A DNA stretch of 64,000 nt from the NCBI RefSeq assembly GCF_016545825.1, contig NC_052616.1:34462192-34526191 (forward strand), in the 5' to 3' direction. The notes under the pieces are model-generated. The model worked only from the letters and a program-made list of their open reading frames with translations, was not told where the DNA came from and ran no database searches. Position numbers and translations under genes: made by a program. Of the stretch, positions 48,780 through 59,512 are shown piece by piece (positions within the stretch are counted from its first letter, which is position 1; every line of letters begins with the position of its first letter). The DNA is from Eucalyptus grandis. Taxonomy: Eukaryota > Streptophyta > Magnoliopsida > Myrtales > Myrtaceae.

Positions 48780-50905
48780 CTACCAATAATCCCCACAAGA
48801 GCATATGCCACTCCTGAAGTGATGAAAGCGGCTGGAATCTCTCACAACAATCTCACGATCAACAATCTTTGCAATCAGTTTAATTGCAGAATGACAATCC
48901 CCACAAATGCGAAGATTCTTCATTACAGTTATCGTACTACCCTCGACAGTAGTAATCAATGCAAATGCAATAGCAAGCCTTTCGCTATGGTAAAATAATG
49001 ACTCTTCCTTCTGTTCATCTTCCACGTCATGGAGAGAGAACCTCTTATCTGGAAGATAACCCAATATCTTCAACTTCATATTCAACCAATCCAGCTTCCA
49101 ATATATGTTCTCACTCAAAGAGTGGGATTTATCCCCGGAAAGAAATAAATGCTTTTGCCCCTTTATAGTAACCCAACTTCTACCTGGTTGCTTCACAATC
49201 CCTTTATCCCTCATAGTCACTCTTAATCGCGAGACATCACCCCATCTATTAGCGAAGCATAGAAGTTGGACAAGTAAAACATAAGCAAAGCACTACAATG
49301 TGGTTCTAGGCCAAGAATATAGTTTGCAGCTCTTTCTGCCAAATCTAGGTTAGAATGCATCCTACAAGAACTAAGCAAAGCAAGCCACACTATGGAGTTA
49401 GTTTTAAGGGGCATGTTTCTTACAAAATCCTCTGCTTCCTCTAGCTTCCCACATCGTCCTAGAACATCCACCATACATGAATAATGCTCGTGTTTCAATT
49501 CGATAGAAGTGTTCTCACTAAAATATCTGAACAAGCATCTCCCCTTTTGTAACATCCCAGAATGACTACACGAAGAAAGCAGTCCTGTGAGTGTGATCTC
49601 ATCTGGTTGTACCAGTCCGCGTAGCATTTGGCTAAACAACTCCATAGCCCACATCCCTCGGCCATGTTGTGCATACCTGCAAATAATGGCATTCCAGGTG
49701 ACGATGTTCTTCTCCTTGAGTCTTTTGAACACTACAACAGCATCATCAACAGCCCCACACTTACTATACATGACTACAAGAGAATTGCCAACAAATACAT
49801 CACTTCCCAATTGCAGCTTTACAGCTGAAGCATGGACCTCCTTACCTCGATCTAGAGACTCTAAACTACAACAAGAATTTAGAGCACTCACAAATGAAGA
49901 TTGATTAGGAAGAACACTTATTCTCATCATGTCATTGAACACCTTCAGGCCATCTTCATGCCTACCATTCAAGCCATAACCAGTTAGAAGAGCCGTGCAT
50001 ATGACCACATTCCTATGCACTGCTTCATAGAAGACTTGGGTTGCTTTCTCAATTCGCTTGCAGTTAGCATAGAACGTGATAAGAGAAGCACATACAAATA
50101 CACTAAGGCAGAATCCTGACTTGAGAACATGACCATGAATCTGCATGCCAAGAGGAAAAGACAATGCATTTGCACAGGCACTCAATGCACACGTCAAAGT
50201 ACTCGAATTGGGCACAACACCAGACTTGAACATTCTCTCAAATACATTTAAAGCTTCTTCACTCTTACCGTTTTGGTCAAGCCCGCCAATCATCGAAGTC
50301 CATGAGATCACATTTCGGGAAGGCATTTGCTCAAACAATTTCACAGCATTGTCCACCCTGGCATTCTCACAATACCCATGAATCATTGCATTCCATGCAG
50401 CAAGATCTCTTATGGGCATCTGCTTGAAAAATACCTCTGCCCGCTCAACCTGTCCAAATTGAAAGAACCCATTTATCATCATTGTCCATGAAACAACACT
50501 TGGTTCAGGCATTTCATCAAAAAGCTCTTCCGCCATCGTCAAGTCCACGCAGTCCAAGCAGCCTTTGATCATCGTATTCCAGCAAATTGAATCTCTCACG
50601 GGCATTTCGTAGAACAGTTTCAGGGCGTCATCAAGGCGGCCAGTTTGCAAGCGACCCACGATCATCTTCGTAAATGAACGAACATCTGGGCATTGAAATT
50701 TGTCCAAAACCTCCCGAGTTTCATCTGGGTTTTCATTCCTAAGGTGTCCAGAGACTGTAGGACCATCACAGGTCGCATGACTCCCACGTCTGAAGAAATG
50801 CTTCAAGAGATGGGTGCAGGTTTCGGATGAACTAAGCCATGAAGAAGGGAATGAACGTGTGCAAGAGCATCTGAGATTTGGGAAAACGGCGTGAAATCTC
50901 ATCAT
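48780..50905 (-). CDS. PPR protein, PLS class with E and DYW domains (one frameshift)
   Basis: An intronless gene of ~708 codons. The N-terminus (MMRFHAVFPNLRC, Arg/Ser-rich) looks like an organelle presequence, probably mitochondrial. PPR repeats of the P-L-S type run from about residue 75 to 520, for example PDVRSFTKMIVGRLQTGRLD, DSICWNTMIKGC, PSVVSWTMMINGFF and NVISWTSMIGGLDQNGKSEE. The C-terminus has a complete DYW domain with HSERLAIAF (HxE), CGDCH and the final CGDYW, the zinc-dependent cytidine-deaminase fold used in C-to-U RNA editing. It closely resembles Arabidopsis At5g46460 (PCMP-H49) as I remember it, including YANCKRI and a matching length. One base appears lost near 49,251-49,255: the first frame stops at 49223 after ASLIDGVMSRD, and the next frame continues from ANRWGDVSRLRVTMRDKG. 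Without that the gene would be intact, so either it is a very young pseudogene or the consensus has an indel. Confidence 0.88.
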
Positions 50906-50961
50906 GACGACAGGCTCCTCTACTCCTGTTGTCCCCGTGGGCAGGACACGCAGGACGTTAT

Positions 50962-52602
50962 CTGGTTTCTTCCTGCCGCAATAACGCTCCCATCCTCAAC
51001 AATTACACAGCTGTTCAATTAAAGAGTCCAATCTGAGATCATTCACTAATTAAGACTGAAATACTAATCATCTTAATTTGAAAACAAAGTAACATATATG
51101 CAATGCACCTGGTTACTGAAAACCAGTGTCTTACCCAACTGGAACTTCAAGGCTGTCCAACGCAAGCTTTGCCTTATATAAGAAAGGAAATAGATCTTGT
51201 TACATGTTAGGAGAAAAAAATATGAGAATAAGAGTCAAAATTCTCTCACGCATGCACGCATAAAGGCAAATTCAAGAGGAAATCAGCATCACGTTGCCAG
51301 CAGTAAAAATGTTTCAGGATCATTATGCAGCTACCAATGGAACAAATGCATGTCTCACCACATACTCATCCTGCAATACAGATGCAAATCCCACCTAACA
51401 GTTAAACCAATACGGCTCTAACAACAGCACAGCAAAAATGAGATAATTTGAGAAACTACATGTTGCTCAGTTCAGTGTATCTTATCATGGGTACCTCAGA
51501 GGCTTTTCTTTCGTTAATGAGGTTTCACTCAAACATTCAAGAAGCTTCCTGGCATTTTAGCTTCTGGGTCATTTTCCTTTACAAATGCTATGGCATATAA
51601 GGATGAAGAGAGATCCCTGTTGTGAAGCCCTTGCAAATAAGAATTGACAATCAGCATCTTGGGATTTTGTCTCTATTCCACTGAATAACTAATGTAAACT
51701 CTGTGTTTCTCGTGATTTTTTTCTTTTTCCATATCCACACCACAGTGCCAAAGAAAATAACCACCCAACCAATTATCCATGGGTACAACTGATGTTGACA
51801 TTATTCTCGTGCACCAAGTAAATTTGGTTTTAAATTTTCCCTGGGTGCTAAAGTCAAAAGGTGGTAAAAGGATTGCACCATCAAGCAAACACCCTTCCTG
51901 GTGGCTTGCCATCTCATTGCATATTCTTCATTCCTCTCTGGTTTTGCCTCTTCAAAAGCCTTATGAAACTTAACACAGAGTCCTATCCCAGTGATCGAAG
52001 CTTTTGACAATTAAATTGTCCTGGCAAACCTATCACCGGCTGCTCATCTTTATAATAGGCACATACTACATATCCACATTTCCTAGACAACTCAAAAGCA
52101 CCCAAATCCATCCCTCCCTCCCTCTCAACCTACAGCACCCAGATTGACTCCGTTTTTTGCCTGAAAAGGGGACTAAACCACCCCATGTACACCCAACTCC
52201 CCTTTGTTGCAATCGGCCTTGCTTGTTTTTCCTTTAAACCTAGACTTCACCTACTTATTTCAATAAATTACCACCTATGAAAAGAGAGAAAGAAAACCTA
52301 TACCTTCTAGGGATTGTTGCCAATTTTGCTGCATGTAATGTCGATTACCAACAGATGCACTACCAAGCATCCACAGACAACACTTACAAAGAAACACTTA
52401 TTCAACATCTCTTGTCCAAATTCAACTTCAAGTTCCCACGCAATTATAGCACCAAAGGAATCAGACTCAAACTTCAGCTCAAGTATTTCATTAACTTAAT
52501 ACAATTGGCTGTGCCAAGCGTTACCTGATCTATAGCAAGCTGCATAAAACCCAGAACCTCAGGAGTGAATCGTTCACCCGAAGCTATGTTATCAGTTTCC
52601 AT
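50962..52602 (-). pseudogene. TAD2-like 5' fragment (copy 2), upstream of PPR
   Basis: Exon 1 52602-52525 (METDNIASGERFTPEVLGF, then MQLAIDQ) and exon 2 51172-51135 (AKLALDSLEVPVG) are intact with the same splice sites as copy 1. Exon 3 starts at 51010 and reads CVIVEDGSVIAAGRN, but homology ends near 50,962 inside the exon. Joined in frame, the reading continues QITSCVSCPRGQQE and stops about 10 bp before the PPR start codon. The catalytic exons are absent, so no deaminase activity is expected. Introns and 5' flank match copy 1 (12.6-14.6 kb) along ~2 kb, including a shared intron ORF. The 5' flank up to ~52.9 kb is therefore likely a duplicate TAD2 promoter. Confidence 0.8.
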
Positions 52603-53304
52603 GGCTTCGGTCAGTGGTGGTAGTCTGCTGCCTCCACTCGCCAGTCTCCGCCACCTTCAGTTCACTAGAGCTGTTTTACGAAGAACTTCCTCTGTTTGTC
52701 AGCTCCATTGGCAAGTGGCAATCTTCCACTCGTCAAGGCTCGCTGGTGTCGGATGAAAGATGAGCAATCGAGATATTGAAAATGGCATCAATGGAGTTCA
52801 AAGTTTGCCTACAGTGAAGATAAGGAAGGAGCTTAGGAGCTATCAAAGAAAGAAGGTGGAGAGAAAGAATTAAAACAAAGAAAAAGAATGATAGAAGAAA
52901 GAATAACAGACATATTTCTACCGTTTGAATGCCGATCCCTCTCGTCAGTGGCCATCCTCATCGAATGCAGCAAAGAAACATGCCAATACAAAGGAGAGAC
53001 GGACAGAACGGTACACGTTCAGAATCAATGCACTAAGAAAAGGATGGGTCAACGAAATCGCCATCTATTCAATGTCAGCGACTTAGAGGCATATTATCAA
53101 ACATCTGGTGGTCAACAAAATTGCGAAGTAAAATTACGCCGTCTCGGGCTCGAATTCACGGCCTGATTCAAAGTAAGATCAACCAGCGACATTCGGAACA
53201 AGGCAACAATCCGATCGCGCCCAACGCGTGCTTTAATCTTAAAAGAAAGAACATCGACCTCGATTGAAGTCTATCGGAAAGCAAAGCAAGGATAATAGAT
53301 ATTA
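52603..53304. other. 5' flank of TAD2 copy 2 and unassigned sequence
   Basis: 52.6-52.9 kb matches the 5' flank of copy 1 (to ~14.64 kb). 52.9-53.3 kb has no counterpart there. It has short open frames and no recognisable domain. Confidence 0.5.
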
Positions 53305-53591
53305 ACCTGGCCCGTGACGTTTGCATTGTGACGAACGCTCGAATCGGCAACAGGGCCTTTTACGATTCAACGAACGAACGAAATCACAGCTTCGCGAAGG
53401 ATTCCAAACGACATCTTTTTCCCCTTCGAATCAGCTCGGCCAAGAACAGTGCCAAACCGGGACCAACCCGAGTCCGGCCCATTAGCCAACGCAGCAGCTG
53501 AGATCACGAATGGCGGCGGACATCGGTGACGGAACAGCAGCTTGATCGTCTTCAGCGCCCGCCCGCCCCCGCCCCCGCCCCCGCTCCCCAA
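53305..53591 (-). pseudogene. Candidate first exon of an unidentified gene
   Basis: An ATG at 53591 opens MGSGGGGGGGRALKTIKLLF, followed by RHRCPPPFVISAAALANGPD and FGILREAVISFVR, then a TGA. In the same frame after the stop the reading goes on IVKGPVADSSVRHNANVTGQ to a possible donor CAG/GTTAAT at ~53,305. A basic, hydrophobic N-terminus could be an organelle presequence. The stop lies in a ttcg repeat (ttcgttcgttcgttga), where a single slip would change the frame. I do not recognise the protein and no second exon was found. Confidence 0.3.
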
Positions 53592-54339
53592 GCCAATTCT
53601 CTTAATCTCTTAGTGGAGTGACGTGCTCCTCCCATGCCGTTAAGTTTTGTGGATGTTGCCTAGGTAGCAAGTCCCACGTAAGGGGGACGTTTCTGGTTAA
53701 ATCACTGCTAGAGGAGACAGAATTCCCCTTGAAGCCTGTGAAATCCCCTTTTTATATCTTTTTATGTAGGGATGACCGTATTGAAATGGCCCTGGAGTGG
53801 TGAGCTTGTAAATTTTAAAATGTTCCGAATAAATAAATAAAACATGGGAGATATGTGATATGTGCATGTGTTTTTTCTTACTATCCATTGTTGTTGTCGT
53901 CGATTGGGTGTTGAAAATTGCACGCTTCCGCATATGCTTAATGGAAACATGGGAAATTAATGAGATGGCAATATCTCTTAATTTGTTACACAAATTAATC
54001 CCGACGTGGCAGATGTCGCATTCCCACGATGAGGGTAAGGTCCGGGACATGACACCATGTAAAATAAGATACAATACTACAAAAAAAGACATGATGCAAA
54101 GTAAAAATGAATATTTTATACTTATATCAAAACAAAATAAAATTTTATGTAAAAATTTTTATGAAATTTTTGAAACTTATTAACAAATTGTCAATGTCTA
54201 TCAAATTTCAAGAACCATAGTTATTTCATAAGTAGTATTAAAATAATAAGAAAATTTTGTGTAACAAAGTTCAAGAAGATTTCTACTATTACATACACAA
54301 ATTGTCAATAACTATTAAATTAGCAAGAAAGAATCAATT
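53592..54339. other. Intergenic
   Basis: No gene recognised. AT-rich apart from the first ~200 bp. Confidence 0.4.
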
Positions 54340-56331
54340 ATGAGAGCAATATATGATAATAAATTATATTTAAGTAGGCCAATTCTATGACTCAAAAAGC
54401 ACAACTAGAACCGGTAACGACTAGAACCAGCACATCCTCAACCTCAAAATACAGTCCCTTTTTAACTTAATATTGATTTCATGGTGTCTCCATAACACTA
54501 AAATCACTTTATTCTCTCTAAAAAAATAAAAATAAAACTCCTCCTTAAAGAAGTACACGAAATTATTATTTTTTCCAAAATAGGACCTTTTGGATAAAGG
54601 AGACTTTCCAGTTATGGACCAAAAATGTTGTGCATCTTTTTTGTACCTTCGAAAGGTTGTGTTCAAATGGTCATAGTGATGAAAAGTTGTATTTTTTGTA
54701 TTTGACCTGGTTAAGTATCTTTAGAAAATAAAAATTCAAACTCAATAAATAGCATGATCAAAATTATAATCAAGAAGAGAAAGAAATGAAAACAAATCAC
54801 TTTTCCTTTATGTAAAATATCATGAAATTGATGAAAACCGTCTTATACAAATATGAGAAATTTTGGGGATGAGAGCATATTTCAATTTTAAAAGTTGGAA
54901 CGCTCTCCCTTACTCATGGACTAGGATTTTTCAGAACACTAAATGGTAGAAACACGTAATTCGAAAGAGATTTGAGCACACAATATTGGATTTCCTACTT
55001 TATCACGTGAAATTTTTTATAAAATCATTGTCAATTATAATAGAGGCGCAAGTTATCAAATGAATGGGCATTTTAATATTTTAACTATCATAAGAAAAGG
55101 CTCATATTAGTACGTCTTACCGATAATTTTTGAATAAGTTCTTCATTATAGTAAAATCACTAAAGTTGATGCTTTCCTTTTTCTATTTGCCATGCATGGC
55201 ACGGGTAGCCAAGTCAGTATATATGTAAATTGAAAGCGCAATAAATTCACTTGTATCAAACCCTTCCTGGTCCAACTGGCCACGAAAAATAGTTAGGATC
55301 TCAATTCCAGGATACAACATCAAGAAGCACGACTTCAGTCCTCTACTTGATGGGTTGGATCTCGCCCGAGAAAAAGATTGATCATACAGGCCCCACCCCG
55401 AAACAAGCCCAATACACCACCACCATGCCTCCTCCCTATCTCCCTGAAAGGCCCAACTAATGTCAACAAAGTCCTCCTGCTCCCTCCCAGCGATTAAAAT
55501 GGGCTCTAGCAATCCCTATTTGGTGGAGCCCACAATGGTGCCCTAAGGTTCTTCGGAGCGCTTGACCATTGCATGGCCGGGGCCGTGCCACCGTCAGACC
55601 TCCGCGCTGCACTGCCAGTGAAGATGCCAAGTTGATGGCGTTGGAAACAATAGCCGACATATCCTCGAACATGATCACAACTGTACAAACTTTTCTAACC
55701 CAAATGAAACCCAATGAAACTTGATTTACACGTGAACATCTAAACTGGATCCGGCATGGAGCATCTCTTATTCGAGTAGAGTCTTGAATTTTTAATTTTG
55801 TTAGAATACATCTATGAATATATGTATGCATTGTATGTTTGGCCTCTTTTGTAGACTTCAGCCCCACTTCCATATTATAATCTTGACCCATTAGAATATG
55901 TAAAGACAAAACGACATAAAAAAATTCAAAAATTTAAAATTTACATTTGAATTAGAAAAGGAAAATGATAGAAAGCATATTAAAAACATGAAATTTTTAT
56001 GCGTGGAATGCAGTTGAGTGATAAGCCTTTTTTTTCTTGCCAATTAGTTACAAAATTTTTTGTCTTTCGATGGTGGTCCACAGTTTTACTATTTTTCTTT
56101 TTTTTTGTTTTTGCCTACTAGTATTAGGCTTTTTTTTTTTTTTCCCGGCGAGTGAGATTATGAATATAATGCAATTTTATTAGCTTAGGAAGAGAACTAA
56201 AAAAATTCGTCTTTTCATACCAATAATTCAATTTGCAATAAAAGAATGAATAAATAAAAAATGAGAACTATGTATGATAATAAATGATATGTAAGCAGGT
56301 CACATACCACCTAAAAGCAAATCACACAACA
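54340..56331. repeat. Tandem duplicated segment, copy A
   Basis: ~1.9 kb that recurs, diverged, at 60.4-62.2 kb (copy B). Shared marks in order include atttcatggt(g/a)t(c/t)tc, cactttatt(c/t)tctctaaa, gttatggaccaaa, ggatacaacatc, cccaactaatgtcaaca and atgggctctagcaat. On the minus strand both copies carry matching peptide pieces (MFEDMSAIVSN against MFDDISAIVSA, and LLEPI against KEELLEPM), so a decayed coding sequence of unknown family may lie at 55.3-55.7 kb. Stops break it. The right end (56.26-56.33 kb, tatgataataaatgatatgt) starts to repeat the left end of the unit. Confidence 0.75.
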
Positions 56332-56339
56332 TTTTACCA

Positions 56340-56993
56340 AGGGAAAAATTCAATCAAGGGCCAAAGTTGGATCATTTTCTTAGAAGAGGGCTTAGAGTGG
56401 ATTATGTTTCAAAGAATAATCTGAAGTAGCCAAATCAGTCTCAAATAAGGGTTTAGGCTCACCAGAGGCCATTTTTGGCAGCTTGAACAAGGGGTAATTT
56501 GGTCAAAATAAGCTATTGGTTAAAAAATTGAAAAAAATCCCCAAATGATTTTCTATTTTTCACTTTTTCTTCCTTCGTCTCCCCTGTTGCTCTCGCCTGT
56601 TCCTCAGCCACGCCGCTCCCAGTCTTCGCTGCTGGCCTAGTCCTCAGCCGCGCCACTCGGGTCTTCGCGCCTCGCCTGATCATCGTCACTCCTCGCCCGC
56701 TCCTCACGAACTTCAGTCCGTCGTTCACTGTTCACTGTTGGCTCTTCTTTCCCAGATTCATCGTCCACAATCTTTAAGTCGTCCATGAGCTTCAAGTCTG
56801 TCATCTCCACCGCAAGCTTCACTCACTTTCAATCGAAGTCCATGTCGTTCATATCGATGCAGTCCGTTAAAGGGAAAGCTATCGTAGCTTGTTGAAACAA
56901 TGCGTCGCCTAGGCATGTTTACCAATGGCCCTGAGACCCTACTCCCAAACCCGAATGCCTCTTCAAATTACAGTCACAAAGGCTGCTCCTCTT
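56340..56993. repeat. Left terminal inverted repeat of the Pack-MULE-like element
   Basis: Pairs with 59,513-60,227 over its whole length. Includes the stretch ccaaatgattttctattttt (complement at ~60.02 kb), GC-rich ctcgcctg(a/t)tc motifs, and caatggccctgagaccct against the gcctcagtgccattg of the right arm. Open frames here are on both strands and not conserved between arms, so they are not genes. Confidence 0.82.
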
Positions 56994-57440
56994 GCGCGAG
57001 CAATTATTGTGAAATCCCAAGTTCCGATCCTCTCTTCGATGCTCCTCGGTCTATTCATGCCACTGCAATCCCAAAAGAAAGGAATTTCCATTCCCCCTAA
57101 TGCCCTTCCCCGAAAAATTGATCCAAGCTGGCGAGGAGTGTTCTCCTCCGGGGCAAAGTTGGGATTGCCTTGCACCAGCGTTGCTCTAGCAAAAGCATTT
57201 GTTCAGTCCTCTGACTTCAAACTTCAATGCCTGGCTTTTCTCGTTGTGATCTATGAACTGTTTGTTCATGCGGCAGATGTGCTCATTGGTGAATTTAACA
57301 TTAAGATTAGTGACTACTAATGTTTTGGAGCTGTGAGGACAAAAGCTTGAGTTGCGGGTTTTGGACATTGCAGAAAACGAGGTCAAAATTCTTCTTCTTT
57401 GGCGATTTGTATGGCATCCTTAAGTTAGTAATTGTCCTGT
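56994..57440. other. Unidentified interior segment, possible third captured fragment
   Basis: Lies between the left inverted repeat and the GST fragment. Plus strand is open for ~105 codons to a stop at 57320 (ending IGEFNIKISDY) and minus strand for ~70 codons, but I recognise no family on either. GT/AG-like sites nearby (acceptor ggtaatctacag before 57,501) suggest it may be genic in origin. Confidence 0.35.
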
Positions 57441-57500
57441 GTTATTATCAGTAAGCTAGGTATCAACTTCTCTGATTAATGCTTTCGTGGTAATCTACAG

Positions 57501-58119
57501 GAGGGGATGAATTCTTCACTGGGCTTCCTATATCTTCTGATGGACAAGAGACTACTCTGTTTAATGAGTTTTGCAGAGTCACTGGAAGATTTGCGGCTCA
57601 AGCTGTGGCATGCCATGAAATATTACATCAATATCGACTGCTTTTATAAGTGAAGGCAAAGAGCAGGAAGTTGCTCTTGCAGAGGGAAGTGAGCACCTGC
57701 AGAAGCTGGAGGAAGAGCTTTGAGGGAAGAAATTCTTAACTGAAGGCAAGGAGCTAGAAGTTGCTCTTGCAGAGGGAAGTGAGCACTGAAGGAAGAGCTT
57801 TGACGGAAGAAATTCTTAAGTGAAGGAAAATAGCAGGAAGTTGCTCTTGCAGAGGAAAGTGAGCACCTGCATAAGCTGGAGGAAGAGCTTTGAGGGAAGA
57901 ACTTTTCAGCGGAGACACCATTGAATATCTGGACACCACAATTGGATTGTTGGACAGCTACTTAGAGTCTTTGAGGAGATTTTCAATATCAAAGTGGTTG
58001 AAGGTGAGAGGTTTCCATTTCTATTTGCATGGATGAAGGAGTTCTCAGATGCTCCAGGAATCAAAGATTGTTGGCCACCCCATGACAAGCTCATCCCCGA
58101 CTGCGTTGCTCTTCGTTGA
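57501..58119 (+). pseudogene. Captured tau-class glutathione S-transferase fragment
   Basis: Follows an acceptor-like TAATCTACAG. The recognisable part gives the C-terminal helical half of a plant GSTU: TAFISEGKEQEVALAEGSEH, LQKLEEEL, GDTIEYLDTTIGLLDSYLES and, after a frame change, FNIKVVEGERFPFLFAWMKE with FSDAPGIKDCWPPHDKLIP, ending DCVALR and a stop. Complete GSTUs conjugate glutathione to electrophiles. The N-terminal glutathione-binding thioredoxin fold is missing here. The EGKEQE...EEEL block is present three times in tandem (57.65-57.90 kb), and stops and frameshifts occur. The segment just upstream (GLPISSDGQETTLFNEFC) is unassigned. Nonfunctional as a GST. Confidence 0.75.
57648..57905 (+). 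repeat. Three tandem ~80-90-bp copies within the GST fragment
   Basis: Units begin near 57648, 57738 and 57817 and share aggaagttgctcttgcagag and gaggaagagctttga. The middle unit lacks ~14 bp. Each encodes the same GST helix segment, so the triplication arose after or during capture. Confidence 0.85.
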
Positions 58120-59110
58120 GTGTTTCACACGAAATTGTCATGGACTTGACCTATATATACATATTTTTTTTGTCGAAGGGTGTCAAGACTTATGTGACTG
58201 TCAGTTTTCATCTTCATATTCCAAAATAAATGATATGTTGCGCTTATTACTGATCTTTTGAACCAGTTTTACCTTCAACTACGAAATAGTTTGCTATCAC
58301 AGATGTTATGTTTCCATATGCAAAATAGTTTTCCCTTCGGTGCATGCTAGATACAAAATTGGTTTGAATTGAGTGAACGATGGAATTTTTGCTGGTTTAG
58401 GACAGGAAACAATCGAACAGCTCAAACTAAAATTTACAAAGTTGCTGGCACATGTCTACTGGTTAGTTGTTCATCCTGGGCTATGTCATTAATATACAGC
58501 ATAGTGTATTGACCAATGAGTGTAGATTGGCATCCCATTGAGCTTTCAAAGAAGTGACGACAATTGCTTGAAAATTGAATAATGCCACTAAAGCATATTA
58601 TGGAACTTCATTTAGTAATTAGCAGATCGAATATGATAAACTTGCCACATAATTCTACTTGCTCCGAATAAGCAAGAAAACCAAGAGAAAACAAAAGTTA
58701 ACAACCACGTGAATATTGTAGAGTTAACAGACATCAATGAACATCAATGAAAGATTTTATTTGGGAAATTAGAACATGTACCACTCAACCATTCCATCAC
58801 CTTGCCATTTTGATAAATCAATACAAAGCATGTTGTGAATGCTACACAACCATAACTAAAGAGAGAATTAGGGACAAGAATGACAAGCCTTCATGCAGAA
58901 AGTTAAGTCTGCACACAAATTTTCAAAACAAACATGCTGAAAGAAGATGATTTCTCAATTTGTAAAATTGTGCTTTACAACTTATAAATAGTCCAATCTG
59001 TAAATGGAGGGCTCAGAGAGTTTCATCTAACAAATAGATGCATTAACATTGTTAAATCCAATCAAAGTAGCTGCAATGAGGCCTCCAACAGACAACATGA
59101 ACTGAATCTA
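58120..59110. other. Interior of the Pack-MULE-like element, unassigned
   Basis: AT-rich, no recognisable coding sequence. Parts may be 3' UTR or intron of the captured genes. Confidence 0.4.
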
Positions 59111-59149
59111 GGATGCTGCACTCTTTCCTGAGACCTTAAGATGCAGAAC

Positions 59150-59506
59150 TCACTTCACAAATGGAACCCTCAAAGGACAGTTTGCTCATATTCCTCATCC
59201 TATTGCTCGAAGAATTGTCTTGGCAAAAACTCTTCATAAGGTGACCGTGTTGCAATAAGTGACAAACTTGTGTTGTGAACGCTAACATGAACACGGGATT
59301 GCACAGTATTATTTGAGTCCCAATAGCTTGTGATGATCCTCATGATAAATTTTGATCAAATGTGTGAACGCCCTCCCAGCAGTTCTAATCGCCAACCTCC
59401 TAATGATTCCCCCAAGTACAATCATGGCAAAGCCCAGATTGCTGATCCACCAGCATTCTTCGAAAGCTGGAAAATTACTCCACCGAAGAAAACAACATTG
59501 CAACAA
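59150..59506 (-). pseudogene. Captured isoprenylcysteine carboxyl methyltransferase fragment
   Basis: The minus strand reads FEECWWISNLGFAMIVLGGI, then IRRLAIRTAGRAFTHLIKIY and HEDHHKL, the conserved membrane and catalytic core of plant ICMT (STE14 family), which methylates the C-terminal prenylcysteine of CaaX proteins in the ER. About 20 residues normally following HHKL (the GVYxxxRHPGY region, needed for S-adenosylmethionine binding) are deleted. The reading resumes in another frame with LGTQIILCNPV and then RSPYEEFLPRQFF, ending with degenerate YEQTVL and stops. The N-terminal membrane segments are missing. It abuts the right inverted repeat directly and faces the GST fragment. Nonfunctional as an enzyme. 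Confidence 0.8.
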
Positions 59507-59512
59507 GATAAT

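Noticed and set aside
56513..56822. Open frames in the GC-rich part of the Pack-MULE arm (RARSDDDQARRED and similar)
   Set aside because: They fall in the terminal inverted repeat and are broken in the other arm.
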